NCBI GenBank assembly: GCA_900491605.1
Contig: UESW01005013.1
Coordinates: 1-64,000 of the forward strand
DNA from: Calamus simplicifolius
Lineage: Eukaryota > Streptophyta > Magnoliopsida > Arecales > Arecaceae
Length of the DNA: 64,000 bases
Direction of reading: 5' to 3'
The notes under the pieces are model-generated. The model was not told the DNA's origin. It saw nothing but the letters and a program-made list of their open reading frames with translations, and did no database searches. The position numbers were made by a program, and so were the translations under genes. Each line of letters begins with the position of its first letter. Within the stretch, counting starts at the first letter, position 1. Below, piece after piece: positions 33,891 through 44,539 of this stretch.

Positions 33891-35648
33891 CTTAGCAATC
33901 GTCATGGACACGATGACGCTATCATCATTTTTATTCACCACCCTCTCTAAGTCCTTTTTAGAAAAAGGAATTATAGGATCTAACTCCCCCTCCGCTCTTG
34001 GCCTTTTAGGTGGGCCGCTTGCCCCCCAGGAAATCATCGCCACCATCTTCTCGGTTGGAGCATTGTCGATCATTGGCAGCAGAGGCACCGATGGACCAGG
34101 AGTATCTGGGTTGTTCATTCAAACGAACTTTCCCAGATGGCCATGCTGGATAAGATCCTCTATCGCCTTTTTCAGCTGGCGGCAGTCATTGGTGTCGTGT
34201 CCATGGTCCCGATGATAGCGATAGTAAAGGTTCTTGTTGCGGGGGATTTTTGGGTTCATCGGAGGTGGGCACTGAAAATAAGACTCTCCCTCAATCTCGA
34301 GAAAGATGTGTGATATAGGGGCGAGCAGAGGAGTGTAGGGCCCATCTCTCTGTGCTGGCACTCGAGGATGGTTGTCTGGCCGATGGGGAGGTTCAAGCTT
34401 CCTGGGTCGAACTTCGACAGGCTCAGGGCAGGTCGACTTCTTGGGGACACTCCCGCTCGCCTCGCGCCGGGAGGAATCAGCTTCGTCGGCATGGATATAC
34501 TTCTAGGCTCGAGTCAAAAGTTTGGCGTAAGATTCAGGCGGCTTCTTGTCAAGGGAGTACGTGAAGAGAGATGGACAAAGCCCTCGCTTCAAGGCCAAGG
34601 TGGCCACTGAGTTTTCAAGATTGTAGATCTTCAGGGCTGCCTCCTTGAACCGAGCGACGTAATTCCGCAAGGACTCACCGCTCTTCTGCTGGACAGCGAA
34701 GAGGCTGTCGCCACCCTTGAAATCTTTTGGTAGGCATCAAAATGGGCCAAGAAGGCCCTTTCCAGCTGACGGAAGGAATCAATACTCTGCGGTGGTAAAC
34801 ATGAATACCAAGCTCGGGCAGCTTTCTTCAGGGTGGCAGGGAAGGTGATGCACATGAGCGAATAGGTGGCCCCTTGGACCTACATGAGAACCTTGTAACT
34901 TTTCAGGTGGTCCAGGGGATCCGTGGTTCCATCATATGGGTCCAGCTACAGGAGATAAAACCGGGTGGAGATGGGCTCTTCCATGATGCGGCAGGATAGC
35001 GGTGGCTGGCTGTCATAGTCCGCCTCTGGCAGGTGAGTTATTCGGCGGTTGAGTTCCTCCAACCGTTGGTTATACTCGTCGAGTCGACGCTTGGCTCGGT
35101 GGGCTATCCTACCATCGAAGGACCCCTCCCCTGAGGATTCTGAGGATGAGGAAGGGTGATGGCAATGTCGGCGGGGGCGCTCCGCTTCCCTCTTGCGCTG
35201 CTTCTTGGGAGAAACACTAGCATGGAGAGAAGGCGATCGGGGTCTCTTAGAGGCTCCTCGGTGGGGGGGTTTGGGCGAGGCATGATGGTGGCGAGCCCCC
35301 AGGACTGGTGATCTCCTTTGGGAGGAATGCTGGCTGGGTTGCACCACCCTCGAAATCGATGGATATGGCTCTGGCTGCTGCGGGGCTACCTGCTAATGCT
35401 GCAGGCCTTGAACAGCTGCCACCAAGGATTGAACTTGCGTGGCTAAACCGGAAAACCGGTCTTCCTGGAGCTGCTGGGGAGTAGGCGCAGGGACACCGAT
35501 CGGTGGAGCGGATGGTCTTGCCTCCTGGAGATGTGACAGTGACGGGGCACCGGCCGGGGGAGCTGGGGGCAACCGTCAATAGATCGGCTTCTTGGCGCTG
35601 CCCCCCAATGCAGCTGATAGAGATCCCTTTCGCGCGGGTTGTCACCAT
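33882..35648 (-). pseudogene. gag remnant of element A
   Basis: Minus strand. It begins with MVTTRAKG at 35648, a typical Tat/Athila-type gag start, followed by a basic, Ser/Arg-rich region (35347-34946) with an RLDEYNQRLEELNRRI heptad stretch, the retrotransposon gag core (FPATLKKAARAWY... at 34855-34631), and a C-terminal part with YYRYHRDHGHDTNDCRQL near 34250 (a CCHC-like relic). Stops interrupt it, for example one near 34880, and the frame changes several times. Gag would form the particle around element RNA. Confidence 0.82.
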
Positions 35649-35716
35649 AGCTCAAGGGCACAGAGAGAGAGAGGTTGCAAATTGTCAGTTCGATATTTTT
35701 CTCTTCACTCCCCCTA

Positions 35717-35731
35717 CCTGGCGCGCCAATC
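35717..35731 (-). promoter_or_regulatory. Primer-binding region of element A
   Basis: The complement reads ATTGGCGCGCCAGG directly beside the LTR end (TGTTGACG at 35732). The same sequence stands beside the LTR of element B at 39421-39435, which marks both as minus-strand priming sites. I do not assign the tRNA. Confidence 0.7.
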
Positions 35732-37310
35732 TGTTGACGCCAAGTCACTTCCTCGAGCGTAGGGGAAACAGACATCCTCTTCGCCGGACTCCTGCAAGAA
35801 AAGTCTCCGGAGACCGAATGCTCCGGTGGGGACCCTCCGACGCTCAAGTTAGTCACTCGGGAATAGACGAGAGTTAACTAGTAGAAAGAGGCTAGGAAAC
35901 TAAAGTTTTGGATCCCCACTTATAGTGTGAGCGTATGCTTTATACCTGTTCGAAGAAACCCCCTTTCATTCCCAGAGATTGTTGATTTCAAGGTGCCCTG
36001 TTCAATAACGGACAAAAGATGAAGTTGACAGTGACTGATTGTACTGTCGCCGTACATGTCGAAGGTGTCCCGCGTCACCTGCCAGTGCGGCCTCATAGGT
36101 GTCTCGCGCCGATGGTTGCACATGGTGCATGCCAATGCAGAGCCGGTCTCTGGTGCCGACGCTGGGCCGGTCTTTATTTCCGACGCGGAGCCGGTCTTTG
36201 GTGCTGACGCGGAGCCGATCTTTGGTGCCGACACGGAGCCGATCTTTACTGCCGATGCGGAGCCGGTCTTTACTGCCGATGCAGAGCCGGTCTTTACTGC
36301 CGATGCATAGCCGATCTTTGGTGCCAACGCGGAGCCGGTCTTTGGTGCCAACACGGAGTCGATCTTTACTGCCGATGCGGAGCCGATCTTTGGTGCCGAC
36401 GCAGAGCCGGTCTTTACTGCCGATGCGGAGCCGGTCTTTGGTGCCGACGCGGAGCCAGTCTTTGGTGCCGACGCGGAGCCGGTCTTTACTGCCGACGTGG
36501 AGCCGGTCTTTGGTGCCGGCGCGGAGCTGGTCTTTATTGCCGATGCGGAGCCAGTCTTTATTGCCAACGCGGAGCTGGTCTTTGGTGCCGACGCGGAGCC
36601 GGTCTTTACTGCCGACCCGGAGCCAGTCTTAGTTGCCGACACGAAGCCGGTCTTTGGTGCCGACGCGGGGCCAGTCTTTGGTGCCGATGCGGAGCCGGTC
36701 TTGAGTGCCGACGCAGAGCTGATCTTGAGTGCCGACACGGAGCCGGTCTTAGTTGCCGACACGGAGCCGGTCTTTGGTGCCAACACGGAGCCAGTCTTTG
36801 GTGCCGATGCGGAGCCGGTCTTTGGTGTCGATGCAGAGCTGGTCTTTACTGCTGACGTGGAGTCGGTCTTTGGTACCGGCGCGGAGCTGGTCTTTATTGC
36901 CGGTGCGGAGCCGGTCTTTATTGCCGATGCGGAGCCGGTCTTTGGTGCCGACGCGAAGCCGATCTTTACTGCCGATGCGGAGCCGGTCTTAGTTGCCGAT
37001 GCGGAGCCAATCTTAGTTGCCGATGCGGAGCCGGTCTTTGGTGCCGACGTGGGGCCGGTCTTTGGTGCCAACGCGGGACCGGTCTTTGGTGCCGATGCGG
37101 AGCCGGTCTTGAGTGCCGACGCAGAGCTGATCTTGAGTGCCGACGCGGAGCCAGTCTTAGTTTCCAGCGTAGAGCCAATCTTAGTTGTCGACGCAGAGCC
37201 GATCTTTGGTGCCGATGCGAAGCCGGTCTTTGGTGCCGACGCGGAGCCGGTCTTAGTTGCCGACGCAGAGCCGGTCTTGGGTGCCGATGGTACATCAGGC
37301 TTTTGAGACG
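35732..37310 (-). repeat. 5' LTR of element A (outer boundary approximate)
   Basis: It starts with TGTTGACGCC at 35732 and shares about 390 bases with 24352-24740, including the 'ggatccccacttatagtgtg' block and a minus-strand TATAAAG box (complement near 35938-35944). From about 36130 it consists of a 24-bp array absent from the other LTR. The outer end lies between about 37300 and 37400. Confidence 0.7.
36130..37300. repeat. 24-bp tandem array inside LTR, about 48 copies
   Basis: The unit is close to 'gccgacgcggagccggtctt' plus tggt, tact or agtt. Because 24 is a multiple of three and stops are absent, both strands are open. Minus 35920-37374 is a 484-codon frame made of the octapeptide SASAPKTG and variants; plus 36497-37306 and 36099-36632 encode ADAEPVFG and RSRSLVPT repeats. 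It is most simply a U3 satellite, not a protein gene. Confidence 0.95.
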
Positions 37311-37399
37311 TTAACACGAGGTTGGTCTTGAATGCCGATACAGAGTCGATCTGCGTGACATTTTTAAGCATCAATGAAAGAAAAAAGTCTTAAGTGTAG

Positions 37400-37700
37400 C
37401 ATACTTAGCTCTTGCAGCACCCTTGTTTTTCTTCTGTGGGCTTGAACGCTTTCGCCCGCTGGTGGTCTGCCCCCCAGGGAATCAAGTTGGCTGGTGAGCT
37501 GGCTTTGCTGAATCTTTAGCTCCTTAAGGAGAAATCTTGCACCGCAACCACTTTTATGGCTCTCCAGCTGCTAGACTTGACTTTGAAACTAGGCTTGCTC
37601 GCCTTCTCTTTTCTCTCCATAGCGTTGCAGCGATCATTCTCCATGTTGTGGACATCATTTCCTTTTCCTTCTTCTCTATAGGGAGTTAATTCATAAGGCT
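37400..37700. other. Unassigned segment between elements A and B
   Basis: Mixed-composition DNA containing plus-strand pieces that may continue the P450 fragment upstream, but no motif is clear enough to claim. Confidence 0.3.
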
Positions 37701-37704
37701 GATC

Positions 37705-38011
37705 AAGCCTTCCCACGGTGAGATCTGTACTGCTGATCCTTTTGGTGATGGAATCTTTATAGGGGATGGCGAGAAGTGGTGCCACCGAAGAAAGGATCTT
37801 CAAAGTAGAGTTCGGTGCTGAGCTAGACACTCTCTTGGGCTCCGATGGGTTCGAGACACGCTTTAGCAAGGCTTTTGGTGACTTTAACTCTATGGTATTC
37901 TAGAGATATGTTGATACGTTCTGGGACATCAAGAAGCTTCTGAACATTGGACTGGAGGCTCAATTGAAGAAGAACCTCAAAGTGATTGATAACTTTGTGT
38001 ACCAATTGATT
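37705..38011 (+). pseudogene. Captured cytochrome P450 fragment, CYP704-like
   Basis: Plus-strand translation gives GEICTADP, then GDGIF and DGEKWCHRRK, then after a frame change IFKVEFGAELDTLLGS, FETRFSKAFGDFN, and RYVDTFWDIKKLLNIG with KKNLKVIDNFVYQLI. These follow the N-terminal half of CYP704-type plant P450s (fatty-acid hydroxylases) in order, but with segments missing between them. One TAG lies at 37901-37903. The heme-binding Cys region is absent. No intron interrupts the joined motifs, so it could derive from mRNA or from a single exon. It lies within Tat-like element debris, opposite to that element. The minus-strand frames over the same bases (37516-37869, 37823-38296) are shadows. 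Confidence 0.6.
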
Positions 38012-38400
38012 CTTCCTAATGCTATGCAAGCATCCTTTGATATAGGAGAAGATTGCCATTGAAATCAAAGAGATTAGCTGCCGCTTCCGCATGGGCTCAG
38101 GAGCCAGAGGTGTCGTCACTCGTCGATGCGAGATACGTGGATCTGGCCAAACGACCATGGCCGGGATGGTGGCCAAAGCTGGCGATGTCCGTGGGAGGAG
38201 TCGGTATGAGCATAGCTTTGGAAGACAATCGTTAAGATGCAGCAGCCATAGAACAAACTTCCATCGCGTGCACACAACTTCGTGCATGCAATCCACCTTC
38301 CTTCAATTATGTGTGCATGTAAACCTTACCCAGCCAAGGTGGAAGCAAGAGTTGGGGGGAAAAGGAGTTGAGTGAGACGGCTGGGAGCCTTATCCTTGCA
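38012..38400. other. Unassigned segment with both strands partly open
   Basis: GC-rich up to about 38230. Frames of 60-157 codons on both strands, none recognised. It may be more captured or element sequence. Confidence 0.3.
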
Positions 38401-38454
38401 ATTGTGAAACTGACACTCATTTGGTCACTTCGGGGAGAGGCCAGGGGCCGCCTA

Positions 38455-38810
38455 GAGAGTGAGGCCGTTGTGAAGTCTTGGGCCACCATGGCTGTTGGGG
38501 AACGCGGCTGCTGTGGAGGACCTGGGGCCTCTGGGAACATCGAGGGCCACCGTGGAGCCTCGGGCCATCGAGAGAGAGAGGCTGGGAGCCGTCGTGGAGG
38601 CCAGGGGCCGCCATGGACTTGGGAGCTGCCATGGAGTCTCGGGCCGCCATGGGATTCAAAAGCCGCTGAGGGGCCATCATGGAGGAAGAGGTCGTCGTGG
38701 GATCCGGAGGCTGCCATGGAGGAAACTGGGGCTGCCATGATCTGGAGGCTACATTGGAGTCTTGGGCCTCCATGGAGCCTCGGGGCTGCTGTGGCCGTTG
38801 TGGAGGAAGA
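38455..38810. repeat. Degenerate minisatellite with GCCATGGA/GGGCC words in gag of element B
   Basis: Short units such as 'gggccgccatggacttggga' recur every 30-36 bases. Minus-strand translation is Pro-, Met-, Ala- and Ser-rich (MAAP, LHGGP). The repeat expands the variable part of the gag frame 38417-38914. Confidence 0.65.
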
Positions 38811-38829
38811 GGCCGTTTAGGAAGGCCGC

Positions 38830-39400
38830 CAAGGATGGCCGCCTCTGACTGATTATTGAACCTTTGATTGAACTCCTCTAGCCGCCGGTGTTGTTCATCC
38901 AGATGCCCCTTCATCTCATGATTAGGGTCCTTCCCAGACGGCTCAGAGGATGAGTAAGGGGAGGAGTGGCTGCTCGAGCAGAAGGTAGGAGACCGCAGTC
39001 TCTTGAAAGCTTCACGGTGGTGCTTAGGTGAAGCATGATGGTGATAAGCTTCTCTACGAGAAGATTTTCAGCGGGTGAATCGCTGGCTAACTGGTGTAGC
39101 TATTATGGAAGATGTGAGAGGCTTCGGCTGCTGCTGAGTGGCCAACGGGCGTTACTTTTGCAACTCATGAACTGCTGCATTTAAGGCTTGAATTTGTTGA
39201 TTGAGGATGGTTAGCTGGTTAATTAGAGCAGCTGAGGTTGGTGGTGAAGGGGGAGCATAGAGAGAGAGTGATCCTTTGCTGCTTAGGGCTATGCGGATGC
39301 CCCCCGGCATGATTAGTGAGGACCTTCGGCACGTGCGTCACCACCATGGCTATCTTAGAGGGGATAAAGACTTATAGGTCAGGGAGATAGAGCTCTCTTT
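38830..39400 (-). pseudogene. gag N-terminal remnant of element B
   Basis: Minus-strand pieces parallel those of element A: an N-terminal segment with INQLTILNQQIQALNAAVHE, a HHHASPKHHREAFKRLRSP block like HHHASPKPPHRGASKRPRSP in A, and then EQHRRLEEFNQRFNNQSEAA. Stops near 39155 and 39068 break it. It is recognised mainly by this parallel with A. Confidence 0.65.
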
Positions 39401-39435
39401 CCTTCAGTACATCCCCCCTTCCTGGCGCGCCAATC

Positions 39436-40905
39436 TGTTGCCGCCAAATCACTTTTGAGGAGCGTCAAGCGATCGAAATGCTTCGTTGGCCTTCAGAGGA
39501 ATGATAGGGACCGCCTCCTTCAGCCGGAAACCTGCAAGAATAGTCTCGGACCGGTGGTTCCGGCGGGGACCCTCCGACGCTCAAGTCAGCGATCTGGAGA
39601 ACAGGAATTTTTTAATGAAAGAGTAGAGATTGAGTCTCCCTCCCTCGTTGGGGGTCGGGCTCTTTATATACCTGTTCGGGGGTCCCTCTTATCCTTCGTT
39701 GATAACAGCCGAATCACATATTCCGTTAAGATCGGCTATAGCTGCTAAACGTGTGCCATAAGTATCGGCAACGGTTCATAATATAGCGGTAACCACTTGT
39801 GATCTTGGCAAAAGAGAAACGGGTTGGCAAGCCACGTGGAAGTTCTGTGTGAACAACAATGGGTGATAAGGTTAGTCACGTAGGCCCCAAGTGCAACCAT
39901 TGGGATAGAAGATGTCGTTTAAAGTTGAAGCCAGCAATCCCTCGTAGAGCATTAATTATGGAGTTATGACACTATTCATGTGCAAGGCACTGTTCATGTG
40001 ACACTGTTCACGTGCATGACACTGTTTACGGCCGAGGGGAATAGACCAAGGGGATGAGGCCGAGACCATAGGGAAAAAGGCCGAAGCTGTTCATGGCCGA
40101 ATGAAAAAGCAAGGCCGAAGGGGCTAACGTGGCAGCCATAAATATGAGAGAATGCCATAAATGTCTTAGAGCGAGTGGATGCTCGTGGCCTTTGAGGCCA
40201 TAAACTAGCAAGTGGATGTACGTCGGCACAAGGCCAACGCGAAGATGCGAGGCCGATGCCAAGGCGCTGTTGAGGCCGACGCCGACGCTGTTGAGGCCGA
40301 CGCCGATGCCAGGCGCTATTGAGGCCGATGCCAGAGGCCGACGCTGTTGAGGCCGACGCTGACGCCAGGCGCTGTTGAGGCCGAGGCCGACGCTGTTGAG
40401 GCCGACGCTAGAGGCCGATGCTGTTGAGGTCGACACCGACGCTAGGCACTGTTGAGGCCAACGCCGACGCTGTTGAGGCCAACGCCAACGCTGTTGAGGC
40501 CGACGCCGACGCCAGGCGCTGTTGAGGCCAACGCCAACGCTGTTGAGGCTGACGCCAGGCGCTTGAGGCCGACGCTAGGGGGCTAACATGGCAGCCATAA
40601 ATGAGAATAAGGCAATAAATGCCTGGATAATCGTGGCCTTTGAGGCCATAAAGGCTATAAATATGGGAGAGAATAAGGCAATAAATGCCTAGCAAGTGGA
40701 TGCAAGTCGATAAGAGGCCGATGCTGTTGAGGCCGGTGCCGCTGTTGAGGCCGACGCTATTGAGGCCGACACCAGAGGGCTAACGTGGCAGCCATAAATG
40801 AGAATAAGGCAATAAATGCCTGGATAATCGTGGATGGAATTAAATATCCATTACATCCTTCAAAAGAAAGCCGAGTAAAGTAGCGAGGCCGCCTAGGAAT
40901 TAAGC
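39436..40905 (-). repeat. 5' LTR of element B with internal satellite
   Basis: The LTR begins at TG 39436. From about 40225 to 40780 it carries a degenerate array of units near 21 bases ('gaggccgacgccgacgctgt') mixed with 'gccaggcgctgttgag' variants. A larger unit containing 'ggctaacgtggcagccataa' recurs near 40125, 40580 and 40787. The outer end is not certain. There is no coding potential beyond composition. Confidence 0.65.
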
Positions 40906-40908
40906 CGT

Positions 40909-41052
40909 CCGGGAAGGCCGCTGAGGATGGCCGTCTCGATAGGATGCCATCCAAAAATTGCTGTCTTTATTGCCCAACCCCGTCCAGGAAGGCCGCTGAG
41001 GATGGCCGTCTCGATAGGATGCCATCCAAAAATTGCTGTCTTTATTGCCCAA
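40909..41052. repeat. Tandem duplication of about 71 bp
   Basis: The block from 'ggaaggccgctgaggatggc' to 'tgtctttattgcccaaccc' occurs twice back to back with one or two differences, so it is young. A related block ('ggaaggccgccaaggatggc') lies at 38819-38840 in the gag of element B. Confidence 0.9.
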
Positions 41053-41057
41053 CCCAT

Positions 41058-43886
41058 CAGGGACTTTTCATCCACATGCTGTGGGTATCAGGAGAGTATC
41101 CAGCGGATCCAAGCATGTTACACGAACGACGTGGGGGATTCACTGGAAGCCTTGACAAAGCTTGGTGAAGTCTTCCAACGGGACAGCTGGGTGGATTCCA
41201 ACGGAAAAGTACGTGGCTGGGTGGAGGTGTTTTCAAGAAACAAAAGGGAAGTGGCTACTTGGATTCATGGTTCTAGCCAAAGAACAAAGGGAGGAGGGGG
41301 GAGTTTCAAGCCTCGAAGAGAAAGTCAAAGCTGGTCAACGAGCTTTGAAAAATCCAGCAAACCCAGAAGAAAAAGAGGGCTGTAGTTGATTGTTGGTAAA
41401 AGTCCAGAAAAAAATTCTTCAAGAAGGGAATCCACTGCTGTTCATCAAGGACTAAATCCCAACAATTGATATCATAGCCTGTTTCAGGAAGGAGCAATTT
41501 GGAGATCTTCAAGGAGTTGAAATAATTTCAACAAGGCTTCATTAAGGTACCATTTAATTTTTTAAAATTTATTTTTATGCTATTTTTCATTGAGATCTGA
41601 CCATGGATAGTAGCATAAAAATAGATTTTGAAAAATTTGGTGGGAAATGAAGTTTTTCCATGTGGAAAGTCCGAGTAGAGGACCTCCTTGTATAGTAGGG
41701 TTTCGATCTGGCTTTGGAGGAAAGATCAGATGGGATGACAGACAAACAATGGATGTCGTTGAAAAAAAAAGCATGTGCAGCGATCAAGGGATGTCCAGCG
41801 GATAATACACCAGCAAAGAGTTCCAGAGATTTTGTGAGGAGTGGGGCATCAAAAGACACTTCTCGGTAATGAAAACTTCTTAACAGGAAGGGGTGACTGA
41901 GAGAATGAACAAAACACAGTTAAAAAAAGCAAGGTGCTTGAGGCTACAGGCAGGGCGTCCAAAGATGTTCTGGGTTGACGCAGTAGATATAGCCAGTTAC
42001 TTGGTCAATCGGTCACTACACACCAGGTTGGATGGAGGCATTCTAGAGAAGATGTGGTCTGGAGGAAAGACAAGCCTGAACCATCTGAGGGTGTTTGGAT
42101 GCACGGCATTTATGCATGTTGGTGCTGGAAAGCGAGAGTAAGTTAGATGCCAGGTCAAAGAAAATGGTATTCCTGGGCTACCCGCAGGAATCAAAGGGTA
42201 TCGGTTGTGGGACCCCTTGGAGAAGAAGGTTATCATTAGCAGAGATGTGACCTTCGATGAGAGCTCAATCCTCCAGAGCAGACAGATGCATAGCAGGGAC
42301 TACAGAAGGTGGAACATGATAACACTAGTCATATGACCCGCTACACAGTCATACCATTTGCTAGGGGACCAGGAGGATTTGAGATTCAAGTGGAGAGGAC
42401 TGACAAAGGGCTCAGAAGCTAGGGAGTTCAGCAGGATGTAGCTGAGTAGAGAACTCAAGAGGATGCAGCTGGGTAGGGGACTGATACTGGGATCGCACTG
42501 CATAGGCTCAGGAGGAACATGCGACCACCAGTTCAATATGGCTTCGAAGATTCGGTGTCATATGCCAGGGTGACATCGAATGGAGACCCTTACACCTATC
42601 AGGAGGCTGTGAAGAGCTAGGACAGCTAAGATAGAGATAGGTGGGTTCAGGCTATGGCAGGAGATGTAGGCTATGGCAGAAGAGATGCAGTCTCTCAACA
42701 AGACTGGCACATGGTAAGTGGTCCAGTTGCCACAAGGAAAGAAATCCATTGGATGTGAATGGGTTTATTAATACAACGAAGGGCCTTCAAAGCAAAAGGA
42801 TATCGAGTACGAGACAAGACTAGTGGCCAGAGAATACTCTCAGAAGGAAGGCATGACTACAGAGAGCTGGTGGAAGAAGGTGGAGTAGAGCTGGTGAGGA
42901 TACACACCAAGGAGAATCCAGCATCAAGGTTCTTTCATGGAACATCTCGGTGTTGCAGCTGATGGACACGAAGGATGTGCTGAGGCCTTAAATTGTTTGA
43001 CCTACTGTGGTGCTATCAAGGCCCAGGTTGGGCTAACTTCTATTGGGCTAGGTGTGGGTCCAAGGGTTGAGATTAAATCAAGTTCAAGTGTACACGGGCT
43101 TGAAAATTAGTTTAATCTCATTGGGCTAGTCTATGGGAGTTTTTGGAAAGTCTAGGCCAATCCTACTCTATCATGGATTTAAACTCTAGTCCTTAGGATT
43201 TATGGACAAAGGTTTTGGTTATTTATTTAAATCCTAGTCTCTAGCATTTACGGATATAGAAAATAGATTTCTTTTCACCCAAATATTTTTCTCTCTATCT
43301 TCTCCTTCTTTCTCCCTTCTCCGCCGCAATGTCTTCCCTGTTCTCAGCCGCAATGTCCTAGCATGGAGGGGTGGAACCATGACGTGCACCCAAGAACCGG
43401 AGCGCGCTACCCTCCACAGGATTCAGACGACTTCCGTGAGAAGATCACATTGGTGGAGAGGACGTGAAGTCGTTCGCTGCCAAGGGATGTTTCATCCACA
43501 GGCCATGGGAATCAGGAGAGTATCCAGCGGATCCAAGCACGTTACACGAGCGACATGGGGGATTCACTGGAAGCCTTGACAAAGCTTGGTCAAGTCTTCC
43601 AGCGGGACAGCTGGGTGGATTCCAATGGAAAAGTACATGGCTGGGTGGAGGTATTTTCAAGAAACAAAAGGGAAGTGGCTGCTTAGATTCACGGTTCCAG
43701 CCAAAGAACAAAGGGAGGAGGGGGAGTCTCAAGCCACGAAGAGAAAGTCAAAGCTGGTCAACGAGCTTTGAAAAAAATCCAGCAAATCCACAAGAAAAGA
43801 GGGCTGCAGTTGATCGATGGTAAAAGTCCAAAAAAAATTCTTCAAGAAGGAATCCACTGCTGTTCATTAAGGACTAAATCCCAACA
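41058..43886 (+). mobile_element. Ty1/copia element C, decayed, 5' LTR truncated
   Basis: Plus strand. 41058-41464 and about 43484-43886 are the 3' parts of two LTRs (both end in AAATCCCAACA). After the first comes a primer site resembling the initiator-Met tRNA site (TGATATCATAGCC at 41467-41479). The 3' LTR probably begins near 42985-43000. The 5' LTR lacks its first part; it is cut at 41058, where element B material begins. The internal region is only about 1.5 kb. The 3' flank is CTAGC; its partner duplication is lost. Confidence 0.82.
41602..42900 (+). pseudogene. gag-pol remnant of copia element C
   Basis: A gag start at about 41602 (DFEKFGGK...FSMWKVRVEDLL) is followed by a large deletion. 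The integrase part follows (EFCEEWGIKRHFS near 41840; then 41893-42141 with VTERMN, GRPKMFWVDAVDIASYLVNR and HLRVFGCTAFMHV), the post-integrase GYRLWDP...VIISRDVTFDE near 42190-42260, and an RT beginning (SIGCEWVY near 42750, then VAREYSQKEGM). Stops and frame changes are present throughout; the RT catalytic core and RNase H are missing. Confidence 0.82.
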
Positions 43887-43984
43887 CTAGCTCCATCTTA
43901 TAAATTGAGCTCGGGTGTATGTTCTTTGGTTTTTATGTTTGCTTTTTAAAAAGAACAAGAATCAATACAAGAACTTTCAGAATG
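43887..43984. repeat. Segmental duplication, copy 2, left part
   Basis: Nearly identical to 24044-24138 ('cttataaattgagctcgggt' onward). It is interrupted after GAATG (43980-43984) by element T and resumes at 52644. Confidence 0.9.
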
Positions 43985-44539
43985 TGTCACGCCCCAGACC
44001 CAAATATTGGGCTAGGGTGACAACCCGCATAAAATCTTGATATACGATTCAAATGTGCAATAAATATGAAAACCAACCATAATACAAATGATAGTTATAA
44101 GTTTTGGGTTTCAAACCCTACATCCAAGTCATGCTAATAAAGTTGGGCTACAACAAGCCCTACACATAAGTAATACTGGGGTTACAACAAAATAATGGGT
44201 CTTGTTTTATTTAATAGGAGATCCATCACCCCAACAGTCCATCTTCAATCTCGTGGCTCTGACAAAAACGTTGTAAGATTTTTATGAGCTTATACTCAAT
44301 AAGTAAGCCACGTTATACAGTCAAATCATAACATAGCAATCAATAAGCACATAAATGATTTGCATGCTTAAACATTCCACAAATACTCAAACATGCAATG
44401 TAAGTAAACCCACTGTTTTATACTCTCAATGGTAGCTGTAAATGTGACCCACGGCCCTGCAATATCTCAATAGTGTACCAACAAGCATCCCCCTACTGAA
44501 AGGATCCAGATACCAGGGTCACGCCATATCATAATCCAC

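Larger units (their letters stand above)
24352..37310 (-). mobile_element. Ty3/gypsy Tat-like retrotransposon A
   Basis: A minus-strand element. The 5' LTR lies at high coordinates (from 35732), followed by a primer-site region at 35717-35731, gag, protease, RT, RNase H and a second RNase H (35648 down to 31345), then a 99-bp array, an antisense gene and the 3' LTR (down to 24352). A second RNase H after RT-RNase H and an antisense ORF near the 3' end are features of the Tat lineage (Grande, RIRE2, Retand and relatives). No integrase is visible. LTR ends start with TGTTGACGCC. Shared LTR parts (about 390 bases) are roughly 90 percent alike by eye, and many stops and frameshifts exist, so it is an old, non-autonomous copy or a composite of two related elements. 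Confidence 0.8.
38400..41057 (-). mobile_element. Ty3/gypsy Tat-like element B, truncated (5' LTR plus gag only)
   Basis: Minus strand: 5' LTR from 39436 upward, the same primer-site sequence as element A at 39421-39435, and gag below it. The LTR starts TGTTGCCGCC and shares with element A the block 'ggggaccctccgacgctcaa' and a TATATAAAG-type box (complement near 39663-39672), so A and B belong to one extended family. All of pol is missing; the internal region ends near the P450 fragment and element A. Confidence 0.7.

Noticed and set aside
36099..37306. Plus-strand frames of 177 and 269 codons (RSRSLVPT and ADAEPVFG repeats)
   Set aside because: They arise from the same 24-bp unit that opens the minus strand. 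Both cannot be selected, and neither has a non-repeat domain.
37516..38296. Two minus-strand frames of 117 and 157 codons
   Set aside because: They are antisense to the P450 fragment and have no recognised motif.
38368..38820. 150-codon plus-strand frame rich in Trp and Gly
   Set aside because: It is the complement of the minisatellite in the gag of element B; composition only.
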